Source: Teredinibacter turnerae
GTDB taxonomy: Bacteria; Pseudomonadota; Gammaproteobacteria; Pseudomonadales; Cellvibrionaceae
Assembly (NCBI RefSeq): GCF_037935975.1
Contig: NZ_CP149817.1
Location: forward strand, 5,270,001-5,334,000
Reading direction: 5' to 3'
Length of the DNA stretch: 64,000 nt
Of the stretch, positions 53,271 to 62,480 are shown one piece after another (the stretch's first letter is position 1; each line of letters starts with the position of its first letter). The notes below the pieces were generated by a model, which worked only from the letters and a program-made list of their open reading frames with translations, was not told the origin of the DNA and did no database searches. The translations under genes and the position numbers were made by a program.

Positions 53271-55025
53271 TTGCGCACCTTTGTTTTATGTTTGTGGCTG
53301 GGCTTTCTTTGCTCGGCCTGTTCCAATGGCGGCAGTGATAACTCGCCTGGCACTACCCCTTCTCCAGGGGTGACGCCGACGCCTTCGATGGCGCCGTCAG
53401 TTACACCAATCCCCTCAGTTACACCAATCCCCTCAGTAACACCCACACCCTCAGTGACGCCAACGCCCTCCTCCAGCCCGACACCAACACCCACCATCAG
53501 CGGGCAGACTATTTCAGGTCGAATTACATTTGATCGCGTGCCCCACACCGCTGTGGGCAGTTTGGACTACGCGGACACGCAGGTTTTACCTGCCCGCAAT
53601 GTGCAGGTCGTGTTGCTTGATAGCACTGACCGGGTGCTGGCGACTGCGGTCACCGATAACGACGGCAACTATCAGCTTGAAACCCCCAGTGAGACTAATG
53701 TCCGGGTTGCGGTGGATGCCGTTATGGCTCGTGCCGACGATTACCAGTGGCACTTTGAAGTTGTGGATAACACCAGCAATGGGGCGCTATACAGTATTAC
53801 TGGGCCAATTGAAGCCAGCGGCAGTGATAACTCGGTGCGTAATCTGCACGCGCCCTCGGGCTGGAATCTGGGGATCGATGACTATAACGACATCACACAG
53901 CGCCCGGCAGCGCCCTTTGCCATCCTCGATGCAATATACGAGGCGACTGACGCGCTGGCCCAGGCGCTGCCCGGGTTCAGTATGCCCGACTGCACATTGA
54001 ACTGGAGTTATCGCAACAACACGGTGCAAGGGCAGAATGTAAATGGGGACCTGGGTACGACCTATTACGACCCTGCGCAGAAAGCGATATTTATTCTCGG
54101 TGATGCAGATGGCGATACGGACGAATACGATTACAGCGTGCTTCAACACGAGTTTATGCATTTTGTCGAAGATGTACTGAGTCGTTCAGACAGCATCGGC
54201 GGCGGCCACAGTCTGATAAGTAAATTGGATATGCGGGTGGCATTTAGTGAGGGCCTGGCAAATGGCTTTGCGGCAATTCTTAACGGTGCCGGTATCTATT
54301 CCGATTCGCAGGGCGTTGGCCAGCAGGACGGTTATGCCATCAGCTTTGAGGACAATAGCTTGCCAAATGCTGGATGGTTTAATGAAAACTCTATCGCGAA
54401 AATTCTATACGATATTTTTGATAGCAGTAACGAAGTCGGCGATCTTTTGAGCCTTGGTTTATCGCCCATATTGGAAGCGATCACAGACCCGAACTTTACT
54501 CAGAGCAATGCACTGTCCAGCATCTATTTATTTTCCAGCGTTTTACGTGATCGAGATCCGCAAGCGCGGTCTTTCTTACAGGATATGCTCGAAAAAGAGC
54601 AGATTTTTGGTACCGGCGAGTATGGCGCCGGAGAGACGAATGATGGTGGTTTAACGACGGTGTTACCCGTTTACGATGCACTGAATAACGACACAGGAAC
54701 CCTTTGTAGTTCTAATCAGATCGATGATTCAGTTAATGCTCTTGGGACAGCCCGTTTTATTACCTTTTCCGAAGCCTCTACGCGAACGGTGCAGTTGGTT
54801 GTGCGGCGCGAGTCCGGAAGGGTAACCACTGATCCAAACGCGTATCTTTTTAGAAATGGTATGCCCTGGGGGGAGTTTGTTTCGGGTGATGAAAATGTCG
54901 AAACAGTGTCGATAGTTCTCGTGCCAGGCGATTATATCCTCGAGGTAACGGACGATACTAATCAGGACGGAAACCCTTTTACCGGCGGTAAAAACTGTTT
55001 TTTAGTTAACTTATTTTTGCTCTAA
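53271..55025 (+). CDS. HExxH metalloprotease-like lipoprotein with Thr-Pro repeat stalk
   Basis: This lipoprotein of 584 residues starts at TTG 53271, after CTGGAG. The lipobox is LCSAC. A stalk of SVTPxP repeats (about 28-75) is followed by a beta-rich region with a carboxypeptidase-regulatory-like fold (QVVLLDSTDRVLATAVTDND, GNYQLETPSET). A catalytic-type domain (about 270-480) contains SVLQHEFMHFVEDVLSRSDS, with the zinc motif H-E-F-M-H, and AFSEGLANGFAAILNG with the downstream Glu. A C-terminal beta domain (about 500-584) resembles pre-peptidase modules. It is probably a surface zinc protease; the family is not one I can name. The following small secreted protein gene may be cotranscribed. 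Confidence 0.75.
   Translation: MRTFVLCLWLGFLCSACSNGGSDNSPGTTPSPGVTPTPSMAPSVTPIPSVTPIPSVTPTPSVTPTPSSSPTPTPTISGQTISGRITFDRVPHTAVGSLDYADTQVLPARNVQVVLLDSTDRVLATAVTDNDGNYQLETPSETNVRVAVDAVMARADDYQWHFEVVDNTSNGALYSITGPIEASGSDNSVRNLHAPSGWNLGIDDYNDITQRPAAPFAILDAIYEATDALAQALPGFSMPDCTLNWSYRNNTVQGQNVNGDLGTTYYDPAQKAIFILGDADGDTDEYDYSVLQHEFMHFVEDVLSRSDSIGGGHSLISKLDMRVAFSEGLANGFAAILNGAGIYSDSQGVGQQDGYAISFEDNSLPNAGWFNENSIAKILYDIFDSSNEVGDLLSLGLSPILEAITDPNFTQSNALSSIYLFSSVLRDRDPQARSFLQDMLEKEQIFGTGEYGAGETNDGGLTTVLPVYDALNNDTGTLCSSNQIDDSVNALGTARFITFSEASTRTVQLVVRRESGRVTTDPNAYLFRNGMPWGEFVSGDENVETVSIVLVPGDYILEVTDDTNQDGNPFTGGKNCFLVNLFLL
53397..53468 (+). repeat. 18-bp tandem repeat x4 encoding SVTPIP/SVTPTP
   Basis: Four consecutive 18-base units (first two identical, TCAGTTACACCAATCCCC, next two diverged) encode the stalk hexapeptide of the HExxH lipoprotein. 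Units keep the frame, so copy number can change the length of the stalk only. Confidence 0.92.
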
Positions 55026-55054
55026 TTTTACTGCGAATTTTTTAAGAGGGCACA

Positions 55055-55564
55055 ATGCTTAAACTCAACTTCATCTTCGTGACCCTTGCTGTAGGTATTT
55101 CTTCGACGCTTGTTTTTGGTGCACAAACCACCGTTAAACCCGGCGCTGATGTTATCGCTGCGGGGCCACAAACATTTCATGTTGCGGTGGCCGATGTGCA
55201 GACCCTGGTGTTGCCCTTTGCGCCAGCCAGGCCCGGCGAATCCCTTCAGCTGGTGTTGCTGAAAAGCAACGGGCTCGAGGTGCTTTCAACGTCGACCCAG
55301 TGGGTTATTAGTGAAGGCGACGCGCCCGTGGAACTGTTAGTGAGGGCGTCGGCTCCTGGGCAATATCGCCTGCAGTTTCTTGCACGCTCCAAGACCCACG
55401 AGCAGCAGGTCGAGTCACTTAGCCGAGTGGTTGGGCTGATGGTTGTTGCTGGCGATGGCAAGTTAACATCGGCATCGATACAGAAAGCGACTTCATCGCC
55501 AGTCACCCAGCGCGCCGACGGCACCCGCGTCATCAGCTTTTCTGTACCGCAGGATAGTCACTGA
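55055..55564 (+). CDS. Small secreted protein of unknown function
   Basis: The 169-residue exported protein has a signal peptide (FIFVTLAVGISSTLVFGA) and ATG at 55055 after AAGAGGG. The mature part is beta-rich: DVQTLVLPFAPARPGESLQL, then an Ig-like or cadherin-like strand pattern (APGQYRLQFLARSKTHEQQV) and a polar C-terminus. I recognise no family. It follows the HExxH lipoprotein gene by 30 bases, suggesting one transcript; it could be a partner or inhibitor of that protein, but nothing proves this. Confidence 0.7.
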   Translation: MLKLNFIFVTLAVGISSTLVFGAQTTVKPGADVIAAGPQTFHVAVADVQTLVLPFAPARPGESLQLVLLKSNGLEVLSTSTQWVISEGDAPVELLVRASAPGQYRLQFLARSKTHEQQVESLSRVVGLMVVAGDGKLTSASIQKATSSPVTQRADGTRVISFSVPQDSH

Positions 55565-55610
55565 GGCTTGCCGGCAATCCGGCGGGGTGAATCTGCTACA
55601 ATCCTCCGCC

Positions 55611-57797
55611 ATGACAGAATCTCCCCTAGTAAAAGACCTTAATAGCGCTCAGCGAGAAGCGGTAGCCGCGCCGCTGGGCAATCAACTGGTACTTGCCGGT
55701 GCTGGCAGTGGTAAAACCCGCGTATTGGTGCACCGTATCGCCTGGCTGATGGAACAGCAGAGTGTTTCGCCTCATCAGGTAATGGCGGTCACGTTCACCA
55801 ACAAAGCCGCGCGGGAAATGCGCGAGCGACTGACCCATCTCATCGGTGATCGCCTGGGGCCGCGCGGTGTGCACAGCATGTGGGTCGGCACCTTTCACGG
55901 CATTGCGCACCGCCTGCTCAAAGCCCACTGGCAGGAAGCGGGCCTGAGCCAGAACTTTCAGATTATGGATTCGGATGACCAACTGCGGCTGATCAAACGC
56001 ATTTATCAAACGCTGGCACTGGATGACAGCCGCTGGCCCGTGAAGCAGGCGCAGTGGTATATCAACAATCAGAAAGACGAGGGCCTGCGCCCGGCGCACA
56101 TCGACCCGGGACACGATCCGTTCGCTCAAACCATGAAGCTGGTATACGAAGCCTATGAAGAGGCGTGCGAGAACGCCGGGCTGGTGGATTTTGCTGAGCT
56201 GTTATTGCGCTCGCACGAGTTATGGCTGAAAAACAAATCCCTGCTCGACCACTATCAGCGCCGGTTTGTGGCCATTCTGGTGGACGAATTCCAGGATACC
56301 AACAGTGTGCAATACGCCTGGTTGCGGGTGCTGGCGGGTCACGCCTGTGCGGTAACGGCAGTGGGCGACGACGACCAGTCCATCTACGGTTGGCGCGGCG
56401 CCAAAATCGAAAATATCCAGCAGTTCGAGAGCGACTTTGCTCCGGTGGGCGTTACCCGCCTGGAACAGAATTATCGCTCCACCTCCACCATTCTCAGTGC
56501 TGCCAACGCGGTGATCGAAAACAACTTTGGCCGCATGGGGAAAAACCTGTGGACAGACGGCGGTGAAGGCGAGCCTATCGACCTTTTCGCCGGGTTTAAT
56601 GAACAGGATGAAGCGCGCTATATTGTTGAGCGAGTACAGGATTATCTGCGTGAAGATGGCAGTCGCGCGCGCACCGATTGTGCCGTGCTATACCGCTCCA
56701 ATGCCCAGTCCCGGATCCTGGAAGAGGCCTTTTTACGGGAAAATGTGCCCTACCGCATCTACGGCGGCCAGCGCTTTTACGACCGCCTGGAAATCAAAAA
56801 TGCCCTCGCCTATCTACGTTTGATAAGCAGTCGTCAGGACGATGCGGCACTCGAGCGGGTTATCAATACCCCCACGCGTGGCATTGGCGCCAAAACCATC
56901 GAAAGTATTCGTATCTTTGCCCGCGATCAGGGCTGCTCGCTCTATGCAGCCATGCAAGCGGCGCTGCGCAACAAGGTGTTTAGCGCGCGGGCGGCGGGTG
57001 CGCTAAATGGCTTTGTCGCGCTTATCGATGAGTTGGAAGAAAGCGCGGCCCAATTAACCCTGGGCGAAGCCGCTGAACTGGTGTTGGAAAAGAGCGGTCT
57101 GGTGGAGTTTCACCGCAAGGAAAAAGGTGAAAAAGGCCAGGCGCGAGTGGAAAACCTGGAAGAGCTGGTCAACGCATGTCGGCTGTTTGAACCACAGGAT
57201 GAAGAAGTCACCCCCCTGCAGGAATTTCTTGCCAACGCCGCGCTGGATGCTGGCGATGGTCAAGCCGACGAATTCGAAGATGCGGTGCAAATGATGACGC
57301 TGCACAGCGCCAAAGGGCTGGAATTTCCGCTGGTGTTTTTGGCGGGGATGGAAGAAAACCTGTTCCCCCACAAGATGTCGTTGGATGAGCCGGGCCGGCT
57401 CGAGGAAGAACGTCGATTGTGTTATGTCGGGATCACCCGCGCCATGGACAAGCTGGTGATCAGCTATGCCGAAAGTCGGCGCATGCACGGCACTGAAAAC
57501 TTCAACGCGGTGTCGCGGTTTATTCGCGAAATTCCACAGAACCTGGTGCGCGAAGTGCGCATTCAATCCACGGTCAGCCGTCCGGCGAGCTATTCCTCAT
57601 CCGCCGCAACCCGGCAAACGGAAGTGGATGATTTCCCCGATTTAAAACTGGGTCAGAGTGTGCTGCATCCGGTGTTCGGTGAAGGCACTATCACCCAGTT
57701 TGAGGGGCGCGGTGCTGGCGCTAAAGTGTATGTTAACTTTATGCGTGAAGGTGGCAAATGGCTGGCGTTGCAGTACGCCAAGCTGGAAGTTGTCTAG
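55611..57797 (+). CDS. uvrD: DNA helicase II
   Basis: This 728-residue superfamily 1A helicase has motif I LAGAGSGKTRVL, motif II VDEFQDTN, motif III GDDDQSIYGWRGA, motif IV near NYRSTSTIL, motif V/VI MTLHSAKGLEFPLVFLAGME and YVGITRAMDKL. The C-terminus ends in the Tudor-like domain (HPVFGEGTITQFEGRGAGAK) found in UvrD and PcrA. It unwinds DNA in mismatch and nucleotide excision repair. I chose ATG at 55611, since an upstream TTG frame start lies in the likely promoter (TACAAT at about 55597). Its stop overlaps the stop of the convergent di-heme gene by four bases. Confidence 0.96.
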   Translation: MTESPLVKDLNSAQREAVAAPLGNQLVLAGAGSGKTRVLVHRIAWLMEQQSVSPHQVMAVTFTNKAAREMRERLTHLIGDRLGPRGVHSMWVGTFHGIAHRLLKAHWQEAGLSQNFQIMDSDDQLRLIKRIYQTLALDDSRWPVKQAQWYINNQKDEGLRPAHIDPGHDPFAQTMKLVYEAYEEACENAGLVDFAELLLRSHELWLKNKSLLDHYQRRFVAILVDEFQDTNSVQYAWLRVLAGHACAVTAVGDDDQSIYGWRGAKIENIQQFESDFAPVGVTRLEQNYRSTSTILSAANAVIENNFGRMGKNLWTDGGEGEPIDLFAGFNEQDEARYIVERVQDYLREDGSRARTDCAVLYRSNAQSRILEEAFLRENVPYRIYGGQRFYDRLEIKNALAYLRLISSRQDDAALERVINTPTRGIGAKTIESIRIFARDQGCSLYAAMQAALRNKVFSARAAGALNGFVALIDELEESAAQLTLGEAAELVLEKSGLVEFHRKEKGEKGQARVENLEELVNACRLFEPQDEEVTPLQEFLANAALDAGDGQADEFEDAVQMMTLHSAKGLEFPLVFLAGMEENLFPHKMSLDEPGRLEEERRLCYVGITRAMDKLVISYAESRRMHGTENFNAVSRFIREIPQNLVREVRIQSTVSRPASYSSSAATRQTEVDDFPDLKLGQSVLHPVFGEGTITQFEGRGAGAKVYVNFMREGGKWLALQYAKLEVV

Positions 57798-58975
57798 CGC
57801 CGATTATCTGCGGGGTTGTTATCACCGGGCGGTTTGTTTTCGCCCGTCGGCTCCGATTGTGATGGGAGCAGACTGCGATCGGTGAGCGTGTGTAAAAACG
57901 CAACCAGGTCGTTCTTCTCGTCGGCAGATATACCGAATCCATGCACAAAAAGACTCTTATTGCGGTGCTGACGCCCGTCGCCAGGGAAGTCGCCCGTAGG
58001 GGTGTTTCTGCCGCCCGCCGCATAAAAATCAATAACCTCGGCTAGCGTTTCGATGCTTCCGTCGTGCATGTAAGGTGCGGTCAGGGCGATATTGCGCAGC
58101 GTGGGTGGCCGAAACAGCCCCTTGTCCGTTTCGTCTCCGGTCACGTCGAACGCACCGCGATCAAAATCCAGCGCTGTCTGCTCGGCATAGAGCCCCGTAT
58201 TGTGGAACCCCCGCACCGTTGTGCTGCCCCCCTCGTGAACCGTCGACTGGCTGAAGTTAAAGCCGCCGTGGCAATGTTTACATTCCAATCGTTCCGACAT
58301 AAACAGGTTCAGGCCGCGAATTTCCTGTTCGGTAAAAATATCCTCGCCATAGTACGCATAACGGTCGAATTTTGAGTCGAACGCGGTGAGGCTGCGCACG
58401 TAACTGGCCAGTGCCTTCACAATGTTATCAACAGTTATAACGTCTTTATTAATCTGTGGAAAAGTGCGGGGAAAAGCAGCTGCAAAAAGCTGTGGATAGG
58501 CTGTGTCTTCTTTAAGGCGCTGGATAACCCTGTCCTCATTGTGGGTGAGCCCCATTTCAACCGGCTTCTCGTTATACAGGGGTATGATTATCTGCCGTTC
58601 GAGTGACGTGAGATTCGGATGTGCCCAGGTAAAAGTCGCATTGTAGGCGACATTGGTGAGGCTGAGTGCATTGCGAAAGTGCCGCTCGCCCGTGCTGCCA
58701 GTGGAGGTAGCGAACGGTTCTGCAAATGCAAATTGCGGGTGGTGGCAACTGGCGCAGGCCTGTTGATTATTTCCGCTCACACGGGCATCGAAAAACAGCT
58801 TTTCTCCCAGGGTCACTTTTTCGACAGTCATGGGGTTGTCCACAGGAACCGGCGGCGGACTGAAGCCAGGTGGCAGTTCCCATGCCCAGGGCGTGGATTT
58901 TTGTCCACAGCCTGCGCACATCATACCGACAGCTATTACCAGCCAGCGGACAATCCACAGTTTATGCGCAAACAT
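57794..58975 (-). CDS. mbnH: MbnH-type di-heme cytochrome c peroxidase-family enzyme
   Basis: The exported lipoprotein-like product (MMCAGC near residue 20) has 393 residues and two heme c motifs, CASCH (74-78) and CKHCH (232-236). Its blocks (LGEKLFFDARVSGNNQQACA, FRNALSLTNVAYNATFTWAH, FRPPTLRNIALTAPYMHDGS) match the MauG/MbnH group of the bacterial cytochrome c peroxidase family. MbnH converts a Trp of its partner MbnP to kynurenine through a bis-Fe(IV) state, creating a copper site. Its start codon touches the stop of the MbnP-like gene, so the two are translated together. The enzyme would act in the periplasm. The C-terminal 25 residues are polar and probably disordered. Confidence 0.88.
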   Translation of the reverse strand: MFAHKLWIVRWLVIAVGMMCAGCGQKSTPWAWELPPGFSPPPVPVDNPMTVEKVTLGEKLFFDARVSGNNQQACASCHHPQFAFAEPFATSTGSTGERHFRNALSLTNVAYNATFTWAHPNLTSLERQIIIPLYNEKPVEMGLTHNEDRVIQRLKEDTAYPQLFAAAFPRTFPQINKDVITVDNIVKALASYVRSLTAFDSKFDRYAYYGEDIFTEQEIRGLNLFMSERLECKHCHGGFNFSQSTVHEGGSTTVRGFHNTGLYAEQTALDFDRGAFDVTGDETDKGLFRPPTLRNIALTAPYMHDGSIETLAEVIDFYAAGGRNTPTGDFPGDGRQHRNKSLFVHGFGISADEKNDLVAFLHTLTDRSLLPSQSEPTGENKPPGDNNPADNRR

Positions 58976-59872
58976 CTAGTGAATCCTGTGGAAAAGCTGT
59001 TGGGAAGTGCAGTCTGTGTGGCATTCACCGGTGTCGGCATTGAGCCCGATGGTGTCAAACATGGCCCGACATACTGGCTGCATCGCGTAGTGCATCGAAC
59101 AATCCACAGGCTCGGGGCTGTTTGTTGGCTCAGTGCTGTCTATTGGCTCAGGGCTGTTCATTGGCTCAGGGCTGCTTATCCGCTCAGGGCTGTTCATTGG
59201 CTCAGGGCTGCTTATCCGCTCAGGGCTGTTCATTGGCTCAAGGCTGCTCGACGCGTGCTTGTCCACAAGTGCGGCGAGCGCGCGGATATCCACAGCGATT
59301 TGATCGCTGGCGGGGTTGTAGTCGGGAAGTGTAATTGTCACTCGGTTCGACTGTGTACAGGGTGATGCAGGTGGGCGTATGGCAGATGGCGACTGGCAAC
59401 CCGTGCTGCCGACGTGCAACGCCCATTTGTTGCTCCCTGTGGCATCGATACGCAAGAACTTGTAACCCTGCTGCCAGCTCCAGAACATGCCGCTGTCATT
59501 CAATGGAAATGCAGCGGTGAGGGGGTTGGCGTGATTGAGTGCCTCGGGCACGCCGACGGTGAAGCGCAGGCCTCGGTAATCTCCGCCGCCTGCGGATAAC
59601 TGGCCGGATACCACCTGCTGGGTCGCTTGGTCTGTGAGGTGTATCAATGCCACTGGTTGCTTGACCGGCAGGTGCAGCGGTCGCCATTGTCCGTCACTCC
59701 CGCGCAGCTCAATAGAGGACAAATAAAACCCCATATCGATGCGCGCGCCGGACGGCACCTGTAATTCAAACCGCAGTTGTGTCGCCTGCTCTTGCGGCGC
59801 ACAACCGTTCAACGCGATTCCCACTGCGAGCAGGATCGCGCTTTTACAACTCTTTACCTGTTTAAACACCAC
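58976..59872 (-). CDS. mbnP: MbnP-type copper-binding partner protein with repeat insertion
   Basis: This lipoprotein-like product (ALNGC at about 19-23) has about 298 residues. The MbnP fold is recognisable from RIDMGFYLSSIELRGSDGQW, GDYRGLRFTVGVPEALNHAN and SGMFWSWQQGYKFLRIDATG, which hold the conserved Trp residues. Cysteines occur in GCQSPSA/SPCTQSN and, near the C-terminus, in VDCSMHY, PVCRAM and GECHTDC, fitting the four-Cys type of this family. Between the core and the last cysteines, residues about 210-257 form four 12-residue repeats (SPEPMNSPERIS type), which are unusual. It is the substrate and partner of the MbnH-type enzyme and probably binds copper. It is divergent from the choice-of-anchor gene. 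Confidence 0.87.
   Translation of the reverse strand: MVFKQVKSCKSAILLAVGIALNGCAPQEQATQLRFELQVPSGARIDMGFYLSSIELRGSDGQWRPLHLPVKQPVALIHLTDQATQQVVSGQLSAGGGDYRGLRFTVGVPEALNHANPLTAAFPLNDSGMFWSWQQGYKFLRIDATGSNKWALHVGSTGCQSPSAIRPPASPCTQSNRVTITLPDYNPASDQIAVDIRALAALVDKHASSSLEPMNSPERISSPEPMNSPERISSPEPMNSPEPIDSTEPTNSPEPVDCSMHYAMQPVCRAMFDTIGLNADTGECHTDCTSQQLFHRIH
59103..59246 (-). repeat. 36-bp tandem repeat x4 inside the MbnP-like gene
   Basis: Four 36-base units run from 59103 to 59246. The two units at 59175-59210 and 59211-59246 differ by a single base; the outer ones have diverged. Each 36-mer is itself two related 18-mers, encoding SPEPMN and SPERIS. The units keep the frame and are Pro- and Glu-rich, giving a stiff acidic linker. 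Confidence 0.93.
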
Positions 59873-59959
59873 TTATTACCTGTTTCAACACCACTTAGCT
59901 ACCATCGGTTTTATAGTTCACCTTTCACTATTTTCATTCATAGCTTGGAAAAATCCAAC

Positions 59960-62389
59960 ATGACGATTAGAACAATACAAGGATTCGTAGCAATATCGCT
60001 GCTGTTGGTCGGTATATCAGCGGCATTCGCGGATGATAATAGACCGCGCTATGTTTCCGGTACGGGCGCGGATAAAGGCGACTGCAGCAATATGTTCCGC
60101 CCGTGCCGCACAATCGCCTACGCGGTGCATCAAGCGGGCAAATTTGACAGCATCAAAGTTGCGGCCGGTGAGTTTGACCTGCAGGGGTTAGATAACCTGA
60201 TCCTGTTGCTGAGCGCGGACGTCACCGCCGGTTACGACACCCTCACCCATTTTGCGCAGCGTGACGCACAGCGCATTCGCTCACAACTGCGGGGCGTGCC
60301 GCCTGAGTACCGCAACCACTTCGAGAATCTCGGTTTCCAGGTGATTGTCGACCGCAAGGGAAAAACCGTCGCGCGCTCGGATGTGCATCAGCTTCGGCAA
60401 AAACTTGCGGTGTCTGCGATGGATCACGGGCCTGCGAGCTGCACCAATGGCAGCGCGGGCAGTTTTGCCTGCGCTGGTATCGACCTGCTCAGCCACTTGA
60501 GTTTAGCAACCCTTGGCGCGACGGCAGCCAACGATATCTGGGGTTATGTGGATCTGAACAGTTTGCGGGAATACGTGATTATCGGCCTGAATAATGGCGC
60601 TGCGATCGTTGATGTAACCGAACCGGAAGCGCCTCAGGTAGTAAGCCGCTACAACGGGCCGGATTCGGTGTGGCGCGATATAAAGGTGTATCAATACTGG
60701 GACGCAGCGAACACCCGTTGGCGCGCCGTGGCTTATATCACCACTGAAACTTCGGCGGGGCTCGCGGTTATTGATTTAAGTGGTTTGCCAAACGGGACAG
60801 TCACTCTGGCGGAGAACGCTGACTTTAGCACCGCCCACAATGTTGGCTTACTTAACGCAAACTTCGCCTACGGTACGGCGGAATCTGTTGCAGGCGGCCA
60901 GTTGCTGATTGCAGGTGCGGACAAAAATCGCGGTAATTTCCGCGTTTATAACCTGGCTTCGCCGCTCGCGCCTTCGCTCAGCACGGTGAGCGACACTGGC
61001 TATATGCACGACGCTGCACCGGTGGCGATTGACGATTCTCGTGTGGCGAGTCAATGCGGTGACGGTGAGCACTGCGAGCTGATGGCAGATTTCAATGAAG
61101 ACAGTTTCGATGTGTGGGATCTCACTCCCGGCAGCGCACCCGCGTTACTGTCCCGTACCCAGTACAGCGATATGGCTTATGTGCATTCCGGCTGGTGGAG
61201 TGAAGACGGTCAGCTGCTGTTTGTGCAGGACGAGCTGGACGAACTGCAACATGGATTGCACACGACACTGCGCCTCTACCATATGCAGGATGTGGGGTCG
61301 CCGCAATTACTGTCGCTCTGGCAAGGCCCGACCAGCGCCACCGACCACAATGGCTATGCGCGGGGCAACCGCTATTACATGTCTAACTACATGGCGGGGC
61401 TGACAGTGGTCGATTTCAGCACACCGCAAACACCGGTTCGCAGCGGGTATTTTGATACCTACCCCGCGAGCGGCATGGCAGGCTTCGACGGTGCCTGGGG
61501 CGTTTATCCATTTTTGCCTTCCGGCAGCCTCGCGGTGAGCGACATCAGTGGTGGCCTGTTTTTACTGCGAGAGCAGCGTCCGCCAGAACCAGGCGGCGGT
61601 GTACTGGAATTTAATGCAGAGGCCATCTGGTGGCAGCCGGGAAGCGCTGTTCCTGTCACCATTTCGCGCAACCATGGCTCGAGCGGCGATCTGAGCGTGA
61701 GGCTTTCTCTGAAAACACTGGGCGGTGGCGCCACCGGCGCGACTTTATCGGTAACCACCGTCACCTGGCCGCACGGCGATTTCAGCGACAAGACTGTCAC
61801 CCTGGCCTTGCCGGACAACGCCGCCGACCATGGGCCACTGCTGCTCACAATGGTGTCGCCCCAAGGCCAGGGACGACTTGGGGCGCGCAACAGTTTGCGT
61901 ATTCACCCTCACAAATCAGCAAGTGCACCGACGTTGCAACTGTTGGAGACAGCGATACGTGTGCCGGATCAACAACAGACAACGCGCGTGGTGGTTGCCC
62001 GGCGGGGCGACATCAGCAATGCATTGGAATTGCGCTGGACATTGCAGCCAGAGCTGGCGGGACAGCAGCAAGGGACGCTCCGCTGGGACGCGGGCACAGG
62101 CAAACCACAAACGCTTGAACTGCCGGTGGATACGGCTGCGGGCCGGTCAGTGCTCAGTCTGGCATCCGACAATGCAATACTCACGAGTGACTGCGCTTGG
62201 TTACAGGTGGACCTGCCAGCGCGAACAACACTGCCAGAATGTGGTGCAGCGTTGCCGCCTGATCTGACCGACGGCGGAACAGATGAAGATGGCCGGGCAC
62301 AAACCAGCAGCGGTGGCGGCGGCGCCTGGGGCCTACCCTGGCTGTGGCTTTCGTTGTGCCTAATTGCCCGACGCAATTGTCGCCGTTAA
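59960..62389 (+). CDS. Choice-of-anchor-B-type protein with GlyGly-CTERM-like tail
   Basis: The exported protein has about 809 residues. ATG at 59960 begins a signal peptide (QGFVAISLLLVGISAAFA). Residues about 30-75 look like the first rungs of a beta-helix (YVSGTGADKGDCSNMFRPCR, TIAYAVHQAGK). A long beta-propeller region of LVIVD-like repeats follows (about 150-545): YVIIGLNNGAAIVDVTEPEA, WRDIKVYQYWD and MAYVHSGWWSEDGQLLFVQD are typical of choice-of-anchor B proteins. A Calx-beta-like region is next (about 560-690). The end, GGGGAWGLPWLWLSLCLIAR plus basic residues, fits the GlyGly-CTERM signal cut by rhombosortase. It is divergent from the MbnP/MbnH pair, so joint function is plausible. 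Confidence 0.82.
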   Translation: MTIRTIQGFVAISLLLVGISAAFADDNRPRYVSGTGADKGDCSNMFRPCRTIAYAVHQAGKFDSIKVAAGEFDLQGLDNLILLLSADVTAGYDTLTHFAQRDAQRIRSQLRGVPPEYRNHFENLGFQVIVDRKGKTVARSDVHQLRQKLAVSAMDHGPASCTNGSAGSFACAGIDLLSHLSLATLGATAANDIWGYVDLNSLREYVIIGLNNGAAIVDVTEPEAPQVVSRYNGPDSVWRDIKVYQYWDAANTRWRAVAYITTETSAGLAVIDLSGLPNGTVTLAENADFSTAHNVGLLNANFAYGTAESVAGGQLLIAGADKNRGNFRVYNLASPLAPSLSTVSDTGYMHDAAPVAIDDSRVASQCGDGEHCELMADFNEDSFDVWDLTPGSAPALLSRTQYSDMAYVHSGWWSEDGQLLFVQDELDELQHGLHTTLRLYHMQDVGSPQLLSLWQGPTSATDHNGYARGNRYYMSNYMAGLTVVDFSTPQTPVRSGYFDTYPASGMAGFDGAWGVYPFLPSGSLAVSDISGGLFLLREQRPPEPGGGVLEFNAEAIWWQPGSAVPVTISRNHGSSGDLSVRLSLKTLGGGATGATLSVTTVTWPHGDFSDKTVTLALPDNAADHGPLLLTMVSPQGQGRLGARNSLRIHPHKSASAPTLQLLETAIRVPDQQQTTRVVVARRGDISNALELRWTLQPELAGQQQGTLRWDAGTGKPQTLELPVDTAAGRSVLSLASDNAILTSDCAWLQVDLPARTTLPECGAALPPDLTDGGTDEDGRAQTSSGGGGAWGLPWLWLSLCLIARRNCRR

Positions 62390-62480
62390 GGCAGGGTTCA
62401 TAGTTCCCTGACTATAAAGTGCTAACATACCGCCGCAAAAAAATCGGCGGGTATCGCCCGAATAAACAAGGAGATCAACC

